The notes under the pieces were generated by a model. It was not told the DNA's origin. It searched no databases and saw only the letters and a list, made by a program, of their open reading frames with translations. Positions 30,193-40,068 of a DNA stretch of 64,000 bases are shown one piece after another. A program made the position numbers and the translations under genes. Within the stretch, counting starts at the first letter, position 1; each line of letters opens with the position of its first letter. Source of the DNA: Microbacterium sp. NIBRBAC000506063 (lineage in GTDB: Bacteria > Actinomycetota > Actinomycetes > Actinomycetales > Microbacteriaceae); contig NZ_CP072876.1 in NCBI RefSeq assembly GCF_017968845.1, forward strand, positions 248,001 to 312,000, read 5' to 3'.

Positions 30193-30791
30193 CTAGTCGA
30201 TCCGGCGGTCGTCGGCGTGACGGGCCAGCGACTGCGCGTAGCGCTCGGTGAGCTGCACCATGAGATCGGGCGTCTCGCGGTCGACCCCGAAGACGTAGCC
30301 GGGGAAGTCGAGCTCGGGCTGTGCCTGGGCGATCTCCTCGGCGCGGTCGGGCGAGAGGAGCTGGACCGGATCCCCACCGCGACCCAGCCGATCGGGACCA
30401 CGGTCGCCTCCGGCAGTGCGGCGCGCCGGTGCACGATCGCGTTCACGCGGATCTCGCTGCGCGCGCCGACGCGGGCGCCGTTGAAGACGCGGGCGCCGGA
30501 TGCCAGGAAGCACTCCTCGCCGATGTCGGCGCCGGCGACCGAGGACAGCGTGCCCAGCAGCGAGTTGCGGCCGATGTGCACGGCGTTGGCGGCCGTCGCC
30601 CGAACCAGGGCGTTCTCCATGACGATCACATGCTCGCCGAGCACGATCGGCCCGCCTTCGGCGGTGATCACGGCGCCGTGCAGCACCTGGCAGCCCGGTC
30701 CGATCTCGACGTCGCCCGAGATGACGGCGGTGGGCGCGACGACGGCGGTGTCGTGGATGCGGGGCCGGGCCCCGAGGTGCTCGAACTGCAT
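30193..30791 (-). CDS. Gamma-carbonic-anhydrase-like hexapeptide repeat protein, one frameshift
   Basis: About 199 residues, left-handed beta-helix of hexapeptide repeats (TAVISGDVEIGPGCQVLHGAV onwards) followed by a C-terminal helix. A G is missing near 30377 (restored WVAVGDPVQLLSPDRAEEI). Compared with the Cam-type enzyme, the first zinc His is kept (VLHGAV) but the positions of the other two read SLLGTLSSVAGAD, so both appear to be Gly. It therefore probably does not act as a carbonic anhydrase; an acyltransferase-like or binding role is possible. Convergent with gdhA, 18 bases after the mfd stop side. Confidence 0.82.
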
Positions 30792-30808
30792 GCCGCCAGG
30801 CTAGCGCG

Positions 30809-33800
30809 TCACGCGCCGGAGGTGTCGGATGCCGCGGCGACCGGCTCCGGCCACAGCGCCGTGAAGAGCTGGCCGACCCAGGCGATGAGGTCTGCGTCGG
30901 ACAGCGGCTCGCCGTGCGGGCGGGGAATCGGCACCACGAGCGCCTCACCGGCGGCGAGCAGCTTCGCGTTCGGATACAGACGCTGCAGGCGCACCTTCAT
31001 CGAGTCGGGCAGGCGCGCCGGTGCCAGCCGCAGGTTCTGCCCCATCGCGACGACGTCGCTGAGCCCGGCTTTCGCGGCGCGGCGACGCAGCCGGGCGACG
31101 GCCACGAGGCCGGCGACCTCGGCCGGCGGTGCCCCGTAGCGGTCGGTCAGCTCTTCGACGACGAGATCGATCGCGTCGTCGGTCGCGGTCGCGGCAGCGG
31201 CCGCCGAGAGCTTCTGGTACGCCTCCAGGCGCAGTCTCTCGCTGTCGATGTAGTCCTCGGGGATGCGCGCATCCACCGGAAGCTCGAGCCGGAGCTCCGT
31301 GCCGGTCTCGGTCTCCTCGCCGCGGAAGGTCGCCACCGCCTCCCCGATCATCCGGAGATACAGATCGAAGCCGACGCCGGCGATGTGCCCGGCCTGTTCG
31401 GCGCCCAGCAGGTTCCCGGCGCCGCGCAGCTCGAGGTCCTTGAGCGCGACCTGCATTCCCGAGCCGAGATCGTTGTTGACGGCGATCGTCTGCAGCCGGT
31501 CGGCAGCGGTCTCGCTCAGCGGCTTGACGTCGTCGTAGAGGAAGTACGCATAGGCGCGCTCGCGCCCGCGGCCCACACGTCCGCGCAGCTGGTGGAGCTG
31601 GCTGAGTCCGTAGCGGTCGGCACGGTCGATGATGATCGTGTTGGCGTTGGAGATGTCCAGGCCCGTCTCGACGATCGTCGTGCACACCAGCACATCGAAC
31701 TTGCGCTCCCAGAAGTCGTCGACGACCTGCTCGAGCTGGTGCTCGCCCATCTGCCCGTGCGCGACGGCGACCCGCGCCTCCGGCACGAGCTCGGCGATCT
31801 CGCTCGCGACCCGCTGGATCGACTTCACCCGGTTGTGCACGTAGAAGACCTGCCCCTCGCGCAGGATCTCGCGCCGGATCGCCGCGGCGACCTGCTTGTC
31901 GTTCTTGGGGCCCACGAAGGAGAGGATCGGATGCCGGTCCTCCGGCGGTGTCGCCAGCGTCGACATCTCGCGGATGCCGGTGACCGCCATCTCCAGCGTC
32001 CGCGGGATCGGGGTCGCGCTCATCGCGAGGATGTCGACGTTGGTCTTGAGCTTCTTCAGCGCATCCTTGTGCTCGACGCCGAAGCGCTGCTCCTCGTCGA
32101 TGATGAGGAGCCCGAGGTCTTTGAACAGGACCTGGTCGGTGAGGATGCGATGCGTGCCGATGACCATGTCGATCGAGCCGTCGAGGAGCCCCTGCAGCGT
32201 CAGGCGCGCCTCCTTGTCGGTCTGGAAACGCGAGAGCGGACGCACCTTGACGGGGAATCCGGCGAAGCGCTCGGTGAACGTCTCCAGGTGCTGCTTGACC
32301 AGGAGCGTCGTCGGCACGAGCATCGCGACCTGCTTGCCGTCCTGGATCGCCTTGAACGCCGCGCGCACCGCGACCTCGGTCTTGCCGAAGCCGACGTCGC
32401 CCGACAGCAGTCGATCCATGGGCACCTGCCGCTCCATGTCGGCCTTGATCTCGTCGATCGTCTGGAGCTGATCCGGGGTCTCGGCGAAGGGGAAGGCCTC
32501 CTCGAGCTCACGCTGCCACGGGGTGTCGGGGCCGAAGGCGTGGCCCTTGGCCGCCATCCGCGCCGAGTAGAGCTTCACGAGCTCGACAGCGATGTCGCGC
32601 ACGGCGCGGCGCGCCTTGCCCTTGGCCGCGGCCCAGTCGCTGCCGCCCATCTTCGACAGCGTCGGCGCCTCACCGCCGACGTACTTCGACAACAGGTCGA
32701 GCTGGTCAGTGGGCACGTACAGCTTGTCGCCCGGGTACCCGCGCTTGGAGGGCGAGTACTCGAGCACGAGGTAGTCGCGAGTGGACTTCGTCGCGTTGCG
32801 ACCGCCCGTGGACACCTCGCGCTGGGTCAGCTCGACGAAGCGTCCGATACCGTGCGTGGCATGGACGACGTGGTCGCCGTTCTTCAGCTGCAGAGGGTCG
32901 ACGACGTTGCGACGGCGCGAGGCGAGCTTGCGCACGACCCGCTGGTCGCCGCCGATCGTGCGCCCGTAGAACTCGTTCTCGGTGAGCACGGCGAGCCCGG
33001 CCTCGTCGAAGCGGAACCCCGACTCGAGCGTGCCGAGGACGAGCGTGGCGATGCCGGCATCCGGAGCCTCATCGAGGGAGTCCACGATCCGCGCCGCCAC
33101 CTCCCGCTCGGACAGCACGTCGCGCGCACGGTCGACGAGGCCGGTGCCGGATGCGACGACCACGACCCGCCAGCCCTCACGGAGCAGGTCGGCGACGTAG
33201 GCGATCGCGCCATCGACGTTGCCGTGGAACGAAGGGATGACTCCCGCGGGGATGCTCGGGGTGTCGTCGTCGCCGGCGTCGAAGGCGCTGAGATTCCACC
33301 AGACGCCCTCGCGGCCGTGCACGACCTCGCGCAGCTCCGGGATCGTGAGGAAGTCGCCCGCATCCAGACCCGCGGAGCTCAACGAGTCCCGGTCGATGGG
33401 CGCCTCGGCACCGGAGGTGGCCGCGCTCCAGGCGGCGTCGAGGAACTCGCGGTTCGTCTCGCCGAGCGTGGCGGCACGGGCCGTGGACCGCTCCGGGTCC
33501 AGGAGCGCGACCGCGGATCGCATGGGGAGATACTCGACCAGCGACACGAGCGGGCCCGCCACGAGGGGCAGGAGCGACTCCATGCCCTCGACCGGGATCC
33601 CCTCGGCCATCTTCTCGAGCATCCCGGCGAGGGCGGGGAGCTTCGGGACGAGACCGCGTGCGCGCTCGCGCACCTCGCCGGTCAGCAGCAGCTCCCGGCT
33701 CGGCGGCAGGGCGACCTCGGTGACCTCCTCGGGCAGCGAACGCTGATCGGCGACGGAGAAGGCACGGATCTGCTCGACCTCGTCGCCGAAGAACTCCACC

Positions 33801-34396
33801 CGGGAGGGGTGCTCGGCCACGGGAGGGAAGACGTCCAGGATGCCGCCGCGCAGGGCGAACTCGCCACGCCGGGAGACCATGTCCACCCGCGTGTAGGCGA
33901 GCTCGACCAGACGCTCGGCGATCTCGGCGAGGTCGAAGCCTCGTGCGCCCGCGGCCAGTACGATCGGCTCGGCGTCGCCGAGGCCTGCGGCGATCGGCTG
34001 CAGCGCCGCGCGCACGGATGCCACGACCACGAGCGGCCTGCTCCGATCCCGTGCCGCGATCCGTCGCAGCGTCTGCAGCCGCTGACCGACCGTGTCGGGG
34101 CTCGGGCTCAGTCGTTCATGGGGCAGGGTCTCCCAGGCGGGGAAGGTGAGGATCTCGGCATCCGGGACGATGTCGCCGAGTGCGCCGGCCAGGGACTCGG
34201 CCCGGCGACCCGTGGGCACGATGGCGAGCAGCGCGGCGGGAAGACCGGCCTCCGCACGCCGTTCGAGGAGCCCGGCGAGGGTGGGCGCGTCGAGGCCGTC
34301 GACGAGTGTGAGATCTCCGTCGGTGCGGGCCCAGGTGAGGGCGTCGCGGAACGAGTCCGCCTCTTTCAGGGCGCGCAGGATCCCGGGCACAGTCAC
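30809..34396 (-). CDS. mfd: Transcription-repair coupling factor Mfd
   Basis: ATP-dependent translocase that removes RNA polymerase stalled at DNA lesions and recruits UvrA. 1195 residues, uninterrupted. In order: UvrB-homology domain (about 1-350), RNA-polymerase interaction (CarD-like/RID) domain near 480-560 (KNGDHVVHATHGIGRFVELT), helicase domain 1 with Walker A SGDVGFGKTEVAVRAA near 667 and DEEQ near 765, the translocation motif region, helicase domain 2 (RVGRGRERAYAYFLY) near 940, and the C-terminal TRCF domain. Start GTG or ATG at 34396. It is notable that this 3.6-kb gene has no frameshift while neighbours have many. Confidence 0.97.
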   Translation of the reverse strand: MTVPGILRALKEADSFRDALTWARTDGDLTLVDGLDAPTLAGLLERRAEAGLPAALLAIVPTGRRAESLAGALGDIVPDAEILTFPAWETLPHERLSPSPDTVGQRLQTLRRIAARDRSRPLVVVASVRAALQPIAAGLGDAEPIVLAAGARGFDLAEIAERLVELAYTRVDMVSRRGEFALRGGILDVFPPVAEHPSRVEFFGDEVEQIRAFSVADQRSLPEEVTEVALPPSRELLLTGEVRERARGLVPKLPALAGMLEKMAEGIPVEGMESLLPLVAGPLVSLVEYLPMRSAVALLDPERSTARAATLGETNREFLDAAWSAATSGAEAPIDRDSLSSAGLDAGDFLTIPELREVVHGREGVWWNLSAFDAGDDDTPSIPAGVIPSFHGNVDGAIAYVADLLREGWRVVVVASGTGLVDRARDVLSEREVAARIVDSLDEAPDAGIATLVLGTLESGFRFDEAGLAVLTENEFYGRTIGGDQRVVRKLASRRRNVVDPLQLKNGDHVVHATHGIGRFVELTQREVSTGGRNATKSTRDYLVLEYSPSKRGYPGDKLYVPTDQLDLLSKYVGGEAPTLSKMGGSDWAAAKGKARRAVRDIAVELVKLYSARMAAKGHAFGPDTPWQRELEEAFPFAETPDQLQTIDEIKADMERQVPMDRLLSGDVGFGKTEVAVRAAFKAIQDGKQVAMLVPTTLLVKQHLETFTERFAGFPVKVRPLSRFQTDKEARLTLQGLLDGSIDMVIGTHRILTDQVLFKDLGLLIIDEEQRFGVEHKDALKKLKTNVDILAMSATPIPRTLEMAVTGIREMSTLATPPEDRHPILSFVGPKNDKQVAAAIRREILREGQVFYVHNRVKSIQRVASEIAELVPEARVAVAHGQMGEHQLEQVVDDFWERKFDVLVCTTIVETGLDISNANTIIIDRADRYGLSQLHQLRGRVGRGRERAYAYFLYDDVKPLSETAADRLQTIAVNNDLGSGMQVALKDLELRGAGNLLGAEQAGHIAGVGFDLYLRMIGEAVATFRGEETETGTELRLELPVDARIPEDYIDSERLRLEAYQKLSAAAAATATDDAIDLVVEELTDRYGAPPAEVAGLVAVARLRRRAAKAGLSDVVAMGQNLRLAPARLPDSMKVRLQRLYPNAKLLAAGEALVVPIPRPHGEPLSDADLIAWVGQLFTALWPEPVAAASDTSGA

Positions 34397-34437
34397 CGCA
34401 CGAGTCTACTGGGGGACGCCGCGCATAGGATGGGGGC

Positions 34438-35066
34438 GTGAGCGATCCCCAGCTGCCCCCGCCCGTCCCGCAGGCGCCCTATCCGCCGTTCGGCCAGTCG
34501 AGCGCTCCCTCGGGCGGCCAGCACGCGCTGCCGCCGCAGGGCTTCCCGCAGCCGCCGCAAGGACAGCCGCCCGTCTATTCGCCGCCCGCCGGCGCCTATG
34601 CCGCGGGGCCGACCGGTTATCACGGCGTCGGCGGACCGTACACGCCTCCGACCCCTGTCTCCCCCAAGGCCTCCTCGGCCATCGGAGTCTGGGCGCTCAT
34701 CCTCGCCCTCATCGCCCTGATCGTCCCGAGCGTCGTCGGCGGTGTCGCCGGCTTCGAGATGGGGATGCGCCTGGGCGCGATCGACCCCGAGTTCATCGAG
34801 ACCTCGCCGGTCGACGACCTCGCCATGCTCGCCCCGTCCGCATGCAGGTGCTGTGGGCAGAGATCGCCTTCTGGGTCGGCACCGTGCTGGGCGTCTGGGC
34901 GCTCGTGCAGGGCATCATCGCGATCGCCCGCAGACGTGGGCGCGGGCAGGGCATCGGCGCCGTGATCGTCGCGGTGGTGGCGCCGATGGCCTTCTTCTTC
35001 GTACTGGTCTTCGCGCTCGGCATCGGCGGCGCCGCCGGCGCGGTCACCCAGGGCTACGGTTTCTGA
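34438..35066 (+). CDS. Proline-rich DUF4190-like membrane protein, one frameshift
   Basis: About 209 residues. An 80-residue N-terminal tail rich in Pro, Gly, Gln and Tyr ([21 protein letters not shown]) is followed by hydrophobic segments: [43 protein letters not shown] and [23 protein letters not shown] is missing near 34836. This layout (disordered Pro-rich N-terminus, two to three helices) is common in actinobacterial membrane proteins. Divergent from mfd, starts 41 bases apart, and convergent with pth. Function unknown. Confidence 0.75.
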
Positions 35067-35073
35067 GGTACGC

Positions 35074-35108
35074 GCCCCGCTGAGCCTGCGCCCCGCTCAG
35101 CGCGGGGC
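35074..35108. terminator. Hairpin between convergent membrane protein gene and pth
   Basis: GCCCCGC (35074-35080) pairs with GCGGGGC (35102-35108); an alternative perfect pairing is GCTGAGC/GCTCAGC at 35079-35101. It overlaps the last pth codons. No T run, so probably a bidirectional structural terminator. Confidence 0.5.
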
Positions 35109-35677
35109 GTGGTGCTTCTGCTGCGCCGCCAGAAGACCCTCGTCGATGATCGTCTCGACGGCATCGGCGGCATCCGACACGAGGATCGGAAGGTTCTCCC
35201 GCTCGGCCGAGGCGAACGGCGAGAGCACCCAGTCGGCCGGATCCTGGCGGCCCGGAGGACGACCGACGCCGACGCGCACACGCAGGAACTCCGGCGTCGA
35301 CAAGGCTGCGGCGATGTCGCGCACGCCGTTGTGGCCGCCGTGGCCGCCCCCTTCTTGAGCTTGACGCTGTCGAAGGGGATGTCCAGCTCGTCGTGCACGA
35401 CGATGAGCCGCTCGGGTGGCACCGAATAGAACCGCGCGAGAGCGGCCACGGGTCGCCCCGAGACGTTCATGAAGGAGTTCGGCTTCGCCAGCACGATCTT
35501 CGCACCGCCCGGGCGCAGCAAGGTCTCGACGACCCGCGCACCGGCCTTGTGCTCACGATACGACTCGCCGCGGCGTGAGGCGAGCTCGTCCGTGACGAAC
35601 TGACCGACGTTGTGACGGGTCGCCGCATACCGCGGACCGGGGTTTCCCAGGCCCACGACGAGCCAGGTGTCAGCCAT
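35097..35677 (-). CDS. pth: Peptidyl-tRNA hydrolase, one frameshift
   Basis: Essential enzyme releasing tRNA from stalled peptidyl-tRNA. 193 residues after adding one G in the G5 run near 35352 (restored [21 protein letters not shown]). Conserved: [22 protein letters not shown] with the catalytic His near residue 22, [27 protein letters not shown] and the Asn/His of GGHNGVRD. Start ATG at 35677. It lies 104 bases after rplY in the same direction, the same pair as mycobacterial Rv1014c/Rv1015c. Confidence 0.96.
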
Positions 35678-35732
35678 CGGGTTCCCTCTCTCAGATCATG
35701 ATCGCGGCAGCGGGATGCGACCGCAAGACACG

Positions 35733-35767
35733 ACAGAGGGGACGCGAACCCGTCGCGTCCCTCTGTG
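35733..35767 (-). promoter_or_regulatory. Long stem-loop between rplY and pth
   Basis: A stem of about 13 bp (ACAGAGGG-GACGCGA with TCGCGTCCCTCTGT, one bulged base) with loop ACCCG. On the transcribed strand the T-rich stretch lies before, not after, the hairpin, so it is more likely a processing or stability element between rplY and pth than a terminator. Confidence 0.5.
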
Positions 35768-35781
35768 AAAAACGGCTCGGA

Positions 35782-36402
35782 CTACTCCGCTGCCTCTTCC
35801 TCGGCGGGAGCCTCTTCCGCGGCCTCCGCCGGAGCCTCGGCGGCCTCGTCCTCCAGTACCGGGGCGGCCGGCACCGACACGGCGACGATGAGCGTCTCGG
35901 GGTCGACGACCAGGGTCGCACCCTTGGGGAGCTCGACGTCGCCGGCGGTGATGTGGGCGCCCTCCTCGAGTCCTTCGACCGACACCTCGAAGTGCTCGGG
36001 GATGTGGGTCGCCTCGACCTCGACGAGGATCGAGGTGGCGTCCTGGGTGACGATGGTGCCGGCGAAGGACTCGCCGGTGACCGTGACCGGGACGCTGACC
36101 TGGATCTTCTCGCCCTTCTTCACGACGAGGAGGTCGATGTGCTCGATGACCTGGTGCACCGGGTCGCGCTGGACGTCCTTCACCAGCGCGAGCTCGGGGG
36201 TGCCCTCGATGTCGAGGTCGAGCAGCGCGTTGGCGTGACGGATGATGAGCGAGACCTGGTGGCCGGGCAGAGCCACGTGCTTGGGCTCGGTGCCGTGGCC
36301 GTAGATCACGGCAGGGATCTTGCCCGCGGCGCGCAGACGCCGGGCGAAGCCCTTGCCGAAGTTCTCGCGGAACTCCGCGACGACCTTTTCGTTTTCAGAC
36401 AT
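35782..36402 (-). CDS. rplY: 50S ribosomal protein L25/general stress protein Ctc
   Basis: 5S rRNA-binding ribosomal protein of the long (Ctc/TL5) type, 206 residues. The N-terminal L25 domain (GKGFARRLRAAGKIPAVIYGHG) covers residues 1-90, the C-terminal beta domain about 95-180, and a tail very rich in Glu and Ala follows. ATG at 36402 is preceded by AAGGAG at a good distance. A candidate -10 element TACGAT lies on the minus strand at 36577-36572, giving a leader of about 165 bases; no riboswitch fold was recognised in it. Intact. Confidence 0.96.
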   Translation of the reverse strand: MSENEKVVAEFRENFGKGFARRLRAAGKIPAVIYGHGTEPKHVALPGHQVSLIIRHANALLDLDIEGTPELALVKDVQRDPVHQVIEHIDLLVVKKGEKIQVSVPVTVTGESFAGTIVTQDATSILVEVEATHIPEHFEVSVEGLEEGAHITAGDVELPKGATLVVDPETLIVAVSVPAAPVLEDEAAEAPAEAAEEAPAEEEAAE

Positions 36403-36636
36403 GAGTTCTCCTTCAGGACACGCGCGGCGACAGGTGATGCCCGCGTGGTGGTCTATGGGATTGTCGCCTCGAACGCAGACGCGTGAGGCGAGCAGCGGGG
36501 CCCGCATCGCCGCGTCGATCACGGAAGAACTGTGCGCACGCGCACGCTTCCCTCGCCGAGGAACTGCCTCTATCGTACCGGAAGACCAGATAGGCTGAAG
36601 ACACCGTCATCCGCGCCACAGATCAGGAGCCCGACC

Positions 36637-36762
36637 GTGCTCGACGCCGCCGCCCTCTCCCACGTCGTCCTCTGGGTCATCAGCGGGATGGTGCTGTGCA
36701 CCACGGTGGTCGTCACCGGCGCCCTCGTCTCGATGGGTCGCGGCGGTTACCGCAAGGACTGA
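36637..36762 (+). CDS. 41-residue single-pass membrane protein
   Basis: GTG at 36637 with AGGAG 7 bases upstream opens a 41-residue frame ending GRGGYRKD. One hydrophobic helix (VVLWVISGMVLCTTVVVTGAL) fills most of it, with a short basic tail. A TAGGCT -10-like element lies at 36591. Such tiny membrane proteins are easily missed; the ribosome site and the clean hydrophobic profile support it, but no family is recognised. Confidence 0.5.
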   Translation: MLDAAALSHVVLWVISGMVLCTTVVVTGALVSMGRGGYRKD

Positions 36763-36891
36763 TCACCGGCGCCCGGTGACAACATCCGTCACCTTCGGCA
36801 CGCCGACTCCGCACCCCGCTACGCTGGAACCACCGGGACGTCAGGCTTCGCCCGCCCGGCATGCTCCCGCTTGCTTATCGGAAGGTGCACC

Positions 36892-38345
36892 ATGTCCTCT
36901 GCCGCCACAGGCGCCGCCAACATCGGAGTCGTCGGACTCGCTGTGATGGGTTCGAATCTCGCCCGGAACCTCGCCAGCAGGGAGGGGAACACGGTCGCGG
37001 TGCTGAACCGGTCGCGCGCCAAGACGGACGAGCTGGTGGCCGCGCACCCCGAGGCCGGGTTCGTGCCCGCGTTCTCCTACGAGGAGTTCGCCGCGAGTCT
37101 GCAGAAGCCGCGCACGGCGATCATCATGGTCAAGGCCGGCGGCCCCACCGACGCGGTCATCGATGAGCTGGTGCGGGTCTTCGAGCCCGGCGACATCATC
37201 GTCGACGGCGGCAACGCCTACTTCCCCGACACCATCCGCCGCGAGAAGAGCGTCCGCGAGACCGGGATCAACTTCGTCGGCGCAGGGATCTCCGGCGGCG
37301 AGGAGGGCGCCCTGACCGGCCCGTCGATCATGCCCGGCGGCTCGGACGAGTCCTGGGTCACCCTGGGCCCGATCCTCCGCTCGATCGCAGCTCGCGCCGA
37401 GGGCGAACCCTGCGTGACCCACATCGGCCACGACGGCGCCGGCCACTTCGTGAAGATGGTGCACAACGGCATCGAGTACGCCGACATGCAGCTGATCGCC
37501 GAGGCCTACGACCTGATCCGCCGCGGCACCGGGAAGACCCCCGCCGAGATCGCCGAGATCTTCGCCGAGTGGAACCGCGGCGAGCTGGAGTCGTACCTGA
37601 TCGAGATCACCGCCGAGGTGCTGCGCCAGACCGACGCCGCCACCGGGAAGCCCCTGGTGGACGTCATCCTGGACCAGGCCGGCGCCAAGGGCACCGGCGC
37701 CTGGACCGTGCAGACCGCGCTCTCCCTCGGCGTCCCCGTCTCGGGCATCGCCGAGGCCACCTTCGCCCGCTCGCTGTCCTCCCACCCCGAACAGCGCGCT
37801 GCGGCATCCGACCTCCCCGGCCCCGCCACCTTCGAGGTCGACGATGTGGACGGATTCATCGAGGACGTGCGCCTGTCGCTGTACGCATCGAAGATCGTCG
37901 CCTACTCGCAGGGCTTCGACGAGATCCGCGCCGGCGCCGCCGAATACGGCTGGGACATCGATCTGGGTGCGGTGGCGAAGATCTGGCGGGCCGGGTGCAT
38001 CATCCGCGCCCAGTTCCTCAACCGCATCGCCGACGCCTACGCCGAGGACCCGCAGCTGCCGGTGCTGATGACCGCTCCCTACTTCGCCGAGGTCTTCACC
38101 CGCGCTCAGGAGGCCTGGCGCCGCATCGTGATCGCCGCCGCGACCGCCGGCATCCCCGCCCCGCCTTCTCCTCCAGCCTGTCCTACTACGACGGCATCCG
38201 CGCCGACCGCCTCCCCGCCGCCCTCATCCAAGGACAGCGCGACTTCTTCGGCGCCCACACCTACAAGCGCACCGACCGCGAAGGCACCTTCCACACCCTC
38301 TGGTCCGGCGACCGCACCGAGATCGAAGCAGAAGACACCCACTGA
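36892..38345 (+). CDS. gnd: 6-phosphogluconate dehydrogenase (decarboxylating), one frameshift
   Basis: Oxidises 6-phosphogluconate to ribulose 5-phosphate with NADP in the pentose phosphate pathway. About 484 residues, homodimeric long type. N-terminal Rossmann fold [18 protein letters not shown] near residue 10, catalytic region [19 protein letters not shown] near 130 and [21 protein letters not shown] near 185 (Lys/Asn/Glu), C-terminal all-helical domain. One C is missing near 38162 (restored [21 protein letters not shown]). ATG at 36892 with GGAAGG upstream. It sits beside, but transcribed against, the gluconokinase-containing operon. Confidence 0.96.
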
Positions 38346-38377
38346 GCGCGACAGAGGGCGATCCGCTGTCGCTGCGC

Positions 38378-38815
38378 GTGCATCGCGTGGCGGCGCGGAT
38401 CGTGCTGGCCGTGCTCAGCGCGGCCTACCTGTGGGCGGTGGGCTGGATGACCCTGCGCGCCGCCCCCTACGGCAGCGACCTCGGCCGGGGTCTCGAACGA
38501 CTGCTGGCCTGGCTGGCGCAGCAGCCCTCGACCGCGTGGGTCACCTTCGACCGCCTCGAGTTCGCGGCGAACGTGGCGATGTTCGTCCCCTTCGGGATCT
38601 TCGGCGTGCTCTGGTTCGGCGTGCACAGGTGGTGGCTGGCGCCGATCCTGGGCGCGCTCACGAGCGCGGGCATCGAGTTCCTGCAGTGGCAGTTCCTCGA
38701 CACCCGCGTCGCCGATCCGCGAGACATCGTCGCGAACACGGCGGGCGCCGTGATCGGCATGCTGCTCATGCTGCTGCTGGCGTTCCTGCTCGCGCCCCAC
38801 CGGCGACGCCGGTAG
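38378..38815 (+). CDS. VanZ-like membrane protein
   Basis: 145-residue VanZ family protein with four hydrophobic helices. The family signature is visible as DRLEFAANVAMFVPFGIFGVLW near residue 60 and TSAGIEFLQWQFLDTRVADPRDIVANTAGAVIG near 95, the latter with the conserved Glu and the DPxDIxxNxxG motif. VanZ gives low-level teicoplanin resistance in enterococci, but most homologues are of unknown role. GTG at 38378 is the first start in frame; it follows gnd by 32 bases. Confidence 0.85.
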   Translation: MHRVAARIVLAVLSAAYLWAVGWMTLRAAPYGSDLGRGLERLLAWLAQQPSTAWVTFDRLEFAANVAMFVPFGIFGVLWFGVHRWWLAPILGALTSAGIEFLQWQFLDTRVADPRDIVANTAGAVIGMLLMLLLAFLLAPHRRRR

Positions 38816-38838
38816 CGCGCGGGCAGCGCCTCAGCCGC

Positions 38839-40068
38839 TCACCAGTCGTGGACGGTGCCGTCCAAGAGGCGGTTGTAGGGCAGATAGGCCGTCTGGTACG
38901 GGTACTTCCCCGCCTCGTCGACGTCGAGGTCGACGCCGATCCCGGGCTTGTCGCCCGGGTGGAGGAGGCCGTCCTCGAAGGTGAACGACTGCTGGAAGAC
39001 CCGGTTCGTCAGCTCGCCGTGCTGCATGTACTCCTGGATGCCGAAGTTGTGGATGGCCAGGTCCAGGTGCAGGGCGGCGGCCATGCCGACCGGCGAGATG
39101 TCGGTCGGACCGTGGATGCCGGACTTGATCTGGTACTGCGCGGCGAAGTCGAGGATCTTCTTCATCTGGGTGATGCCACCGGTGTGGGTCACCGCGGAGC
39201 GCACGTAGTCGATGAGCTGCTCGCGGATGAGGGTCTGGTAGTCCCACACGGTGTTGAAGATTTCGCCGATCGCCAGCGGCGTCGTGGTGTGCTGGCGCAC
39301 CAGGCGCAGCGCCTCCTGGTTCTCGGCCGGGGTGCAGTCCTCCAGCCAGAACAGGTCGTAGGGCTCGAGCTCCTTGCCGAGCTTCGCCGCCTGGATCGGC
39401 GTCATGCGGTGGTGGCCGTCGTGCAGCAGCGGCAGCTCGGGCCCGACCGCGCCTCGCACCTCCTCGAAGACGCCGGGAAGGTGGCGCAGGTACGCGCGGG
39501 TGTCCCAGTCCTCCTCCATCGGGGAGGCGCCGCGCCCGGCCGGTTCGTAGTCGTATCGCTTGCCGCTGGTCTGCGGCTGCGCGGCCACGCCGTAGACGGC
39601 CTTGACGCCCGGAACGGCGGTCTGGACGCGGATGGCCCGGTAGCCCTGCTCGCGGTGGTGGGCGATCGAGTCCAGCAGCTCCGGCACATCCCGTCCGCTC
39701 GCGTGCCCGTAGGCGAGGATGCCGTTGCGGCTCGCGCCGCCGAGCAGCTGGTAGAGCGGCATGCCGGCGGCCTTGGCCTTGATGTCCCACAGCGCGACGT
39801 CGACGGCGGCGATCGCGGCCATCGTGACCGGACCCCGGCGCCAGTAGGCGCTGCGGTACAGGAACTGCCAGGTGTCCTCGATCCGGTGCGCGTCCTTGCC
39901 GATCAGCAGCGGCGCGACATGGTCCTTCAGGTAGGACACGACCGCCAGCTCGCGGCCGTTGAGTGTCGCATCCCCGAGCCCGGTCAGACCGTCGTCGGTC
40001 GTGAGCTTGAGCGTGACGAAGTTGCGGTCCGGGCTCGTGACGATGACCTCGGCCTTTTCGATGATCAC
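38839..40068 (-). CDS. manD: D-mannonate dehydratase family protein (ManD/RspA, enolase superfamily)
   Basis: Enolase-superfamily acid-sugar dehydratase, 409 residues, converting D-mannonate (some members D-gluconate) to 2-keto-3-deoxygluconate. Features: capping-domain start [21 protein letters not shown], barrel motifs [17 protein letters not shown] near residue 213, [14 protein letters not shown] near 237, [11 protein letters not shown] near 265 and [20 protein letters not shown] near 318 with the His-containing loop. Kinetic classes cannot be read directly. GTG start at 40068 overlaps the aldolase stop; last gene of the sugar-acid operon. Intact. Confidence 0.9.
   Translation of the reverse strand: MIIEKAEVIVTSPDRNFVTLKLTTDDGLTGLGDATLNGRELAVVSYLKDHVAPLLIGKDAHRIEDTWQFLYRSAYWRRGPVTMAAIAAVDVALWDIKAKAAGMPLYQLLGGASRNGILAYGHASGRDVPELLDSIAHHREQGYRAIRVQTAVPGVKAVYGVAAQPQTSGKRYDYEPAGRGASPMEEDWDTRAYLRHLPGVFEEVRGAVGPELPLLHDGHHRMTPIQAAKLGKELEPYDLFWLEDCTPAENQEALRLVRQHTTTPLAIGEIFNTVWDYQTLIREQLIDYVRSAVTHTGGITQMKKILDFAAQYQIKSGIHGPTDISPVGMAAALHLDLAIHNFGIQEYMQHGELTNRVFQQSFTFEDGLLHPGDKPGIGVDLDVDEAGKYPYQTAYLPYNRLLDGTVHDW

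Noticed and set aside
30914..34441. A 1175-codon open frame on the plus strand, opposite mfd
   Set aside because: Antisense shadow caused by high GC third positions; its translation is low-complexity Arg/Leu/Asp-rich and mfd on the other strand is an unmistakable full-length gene.
38378..38815. VanZ-like gene as evidence of a glycopeptide resistance cluster
   Set aside because: No vanHAX or vanRS genes are nearby; VanZ-like proteins are common and mostly unrelated to vancomycin resistance.
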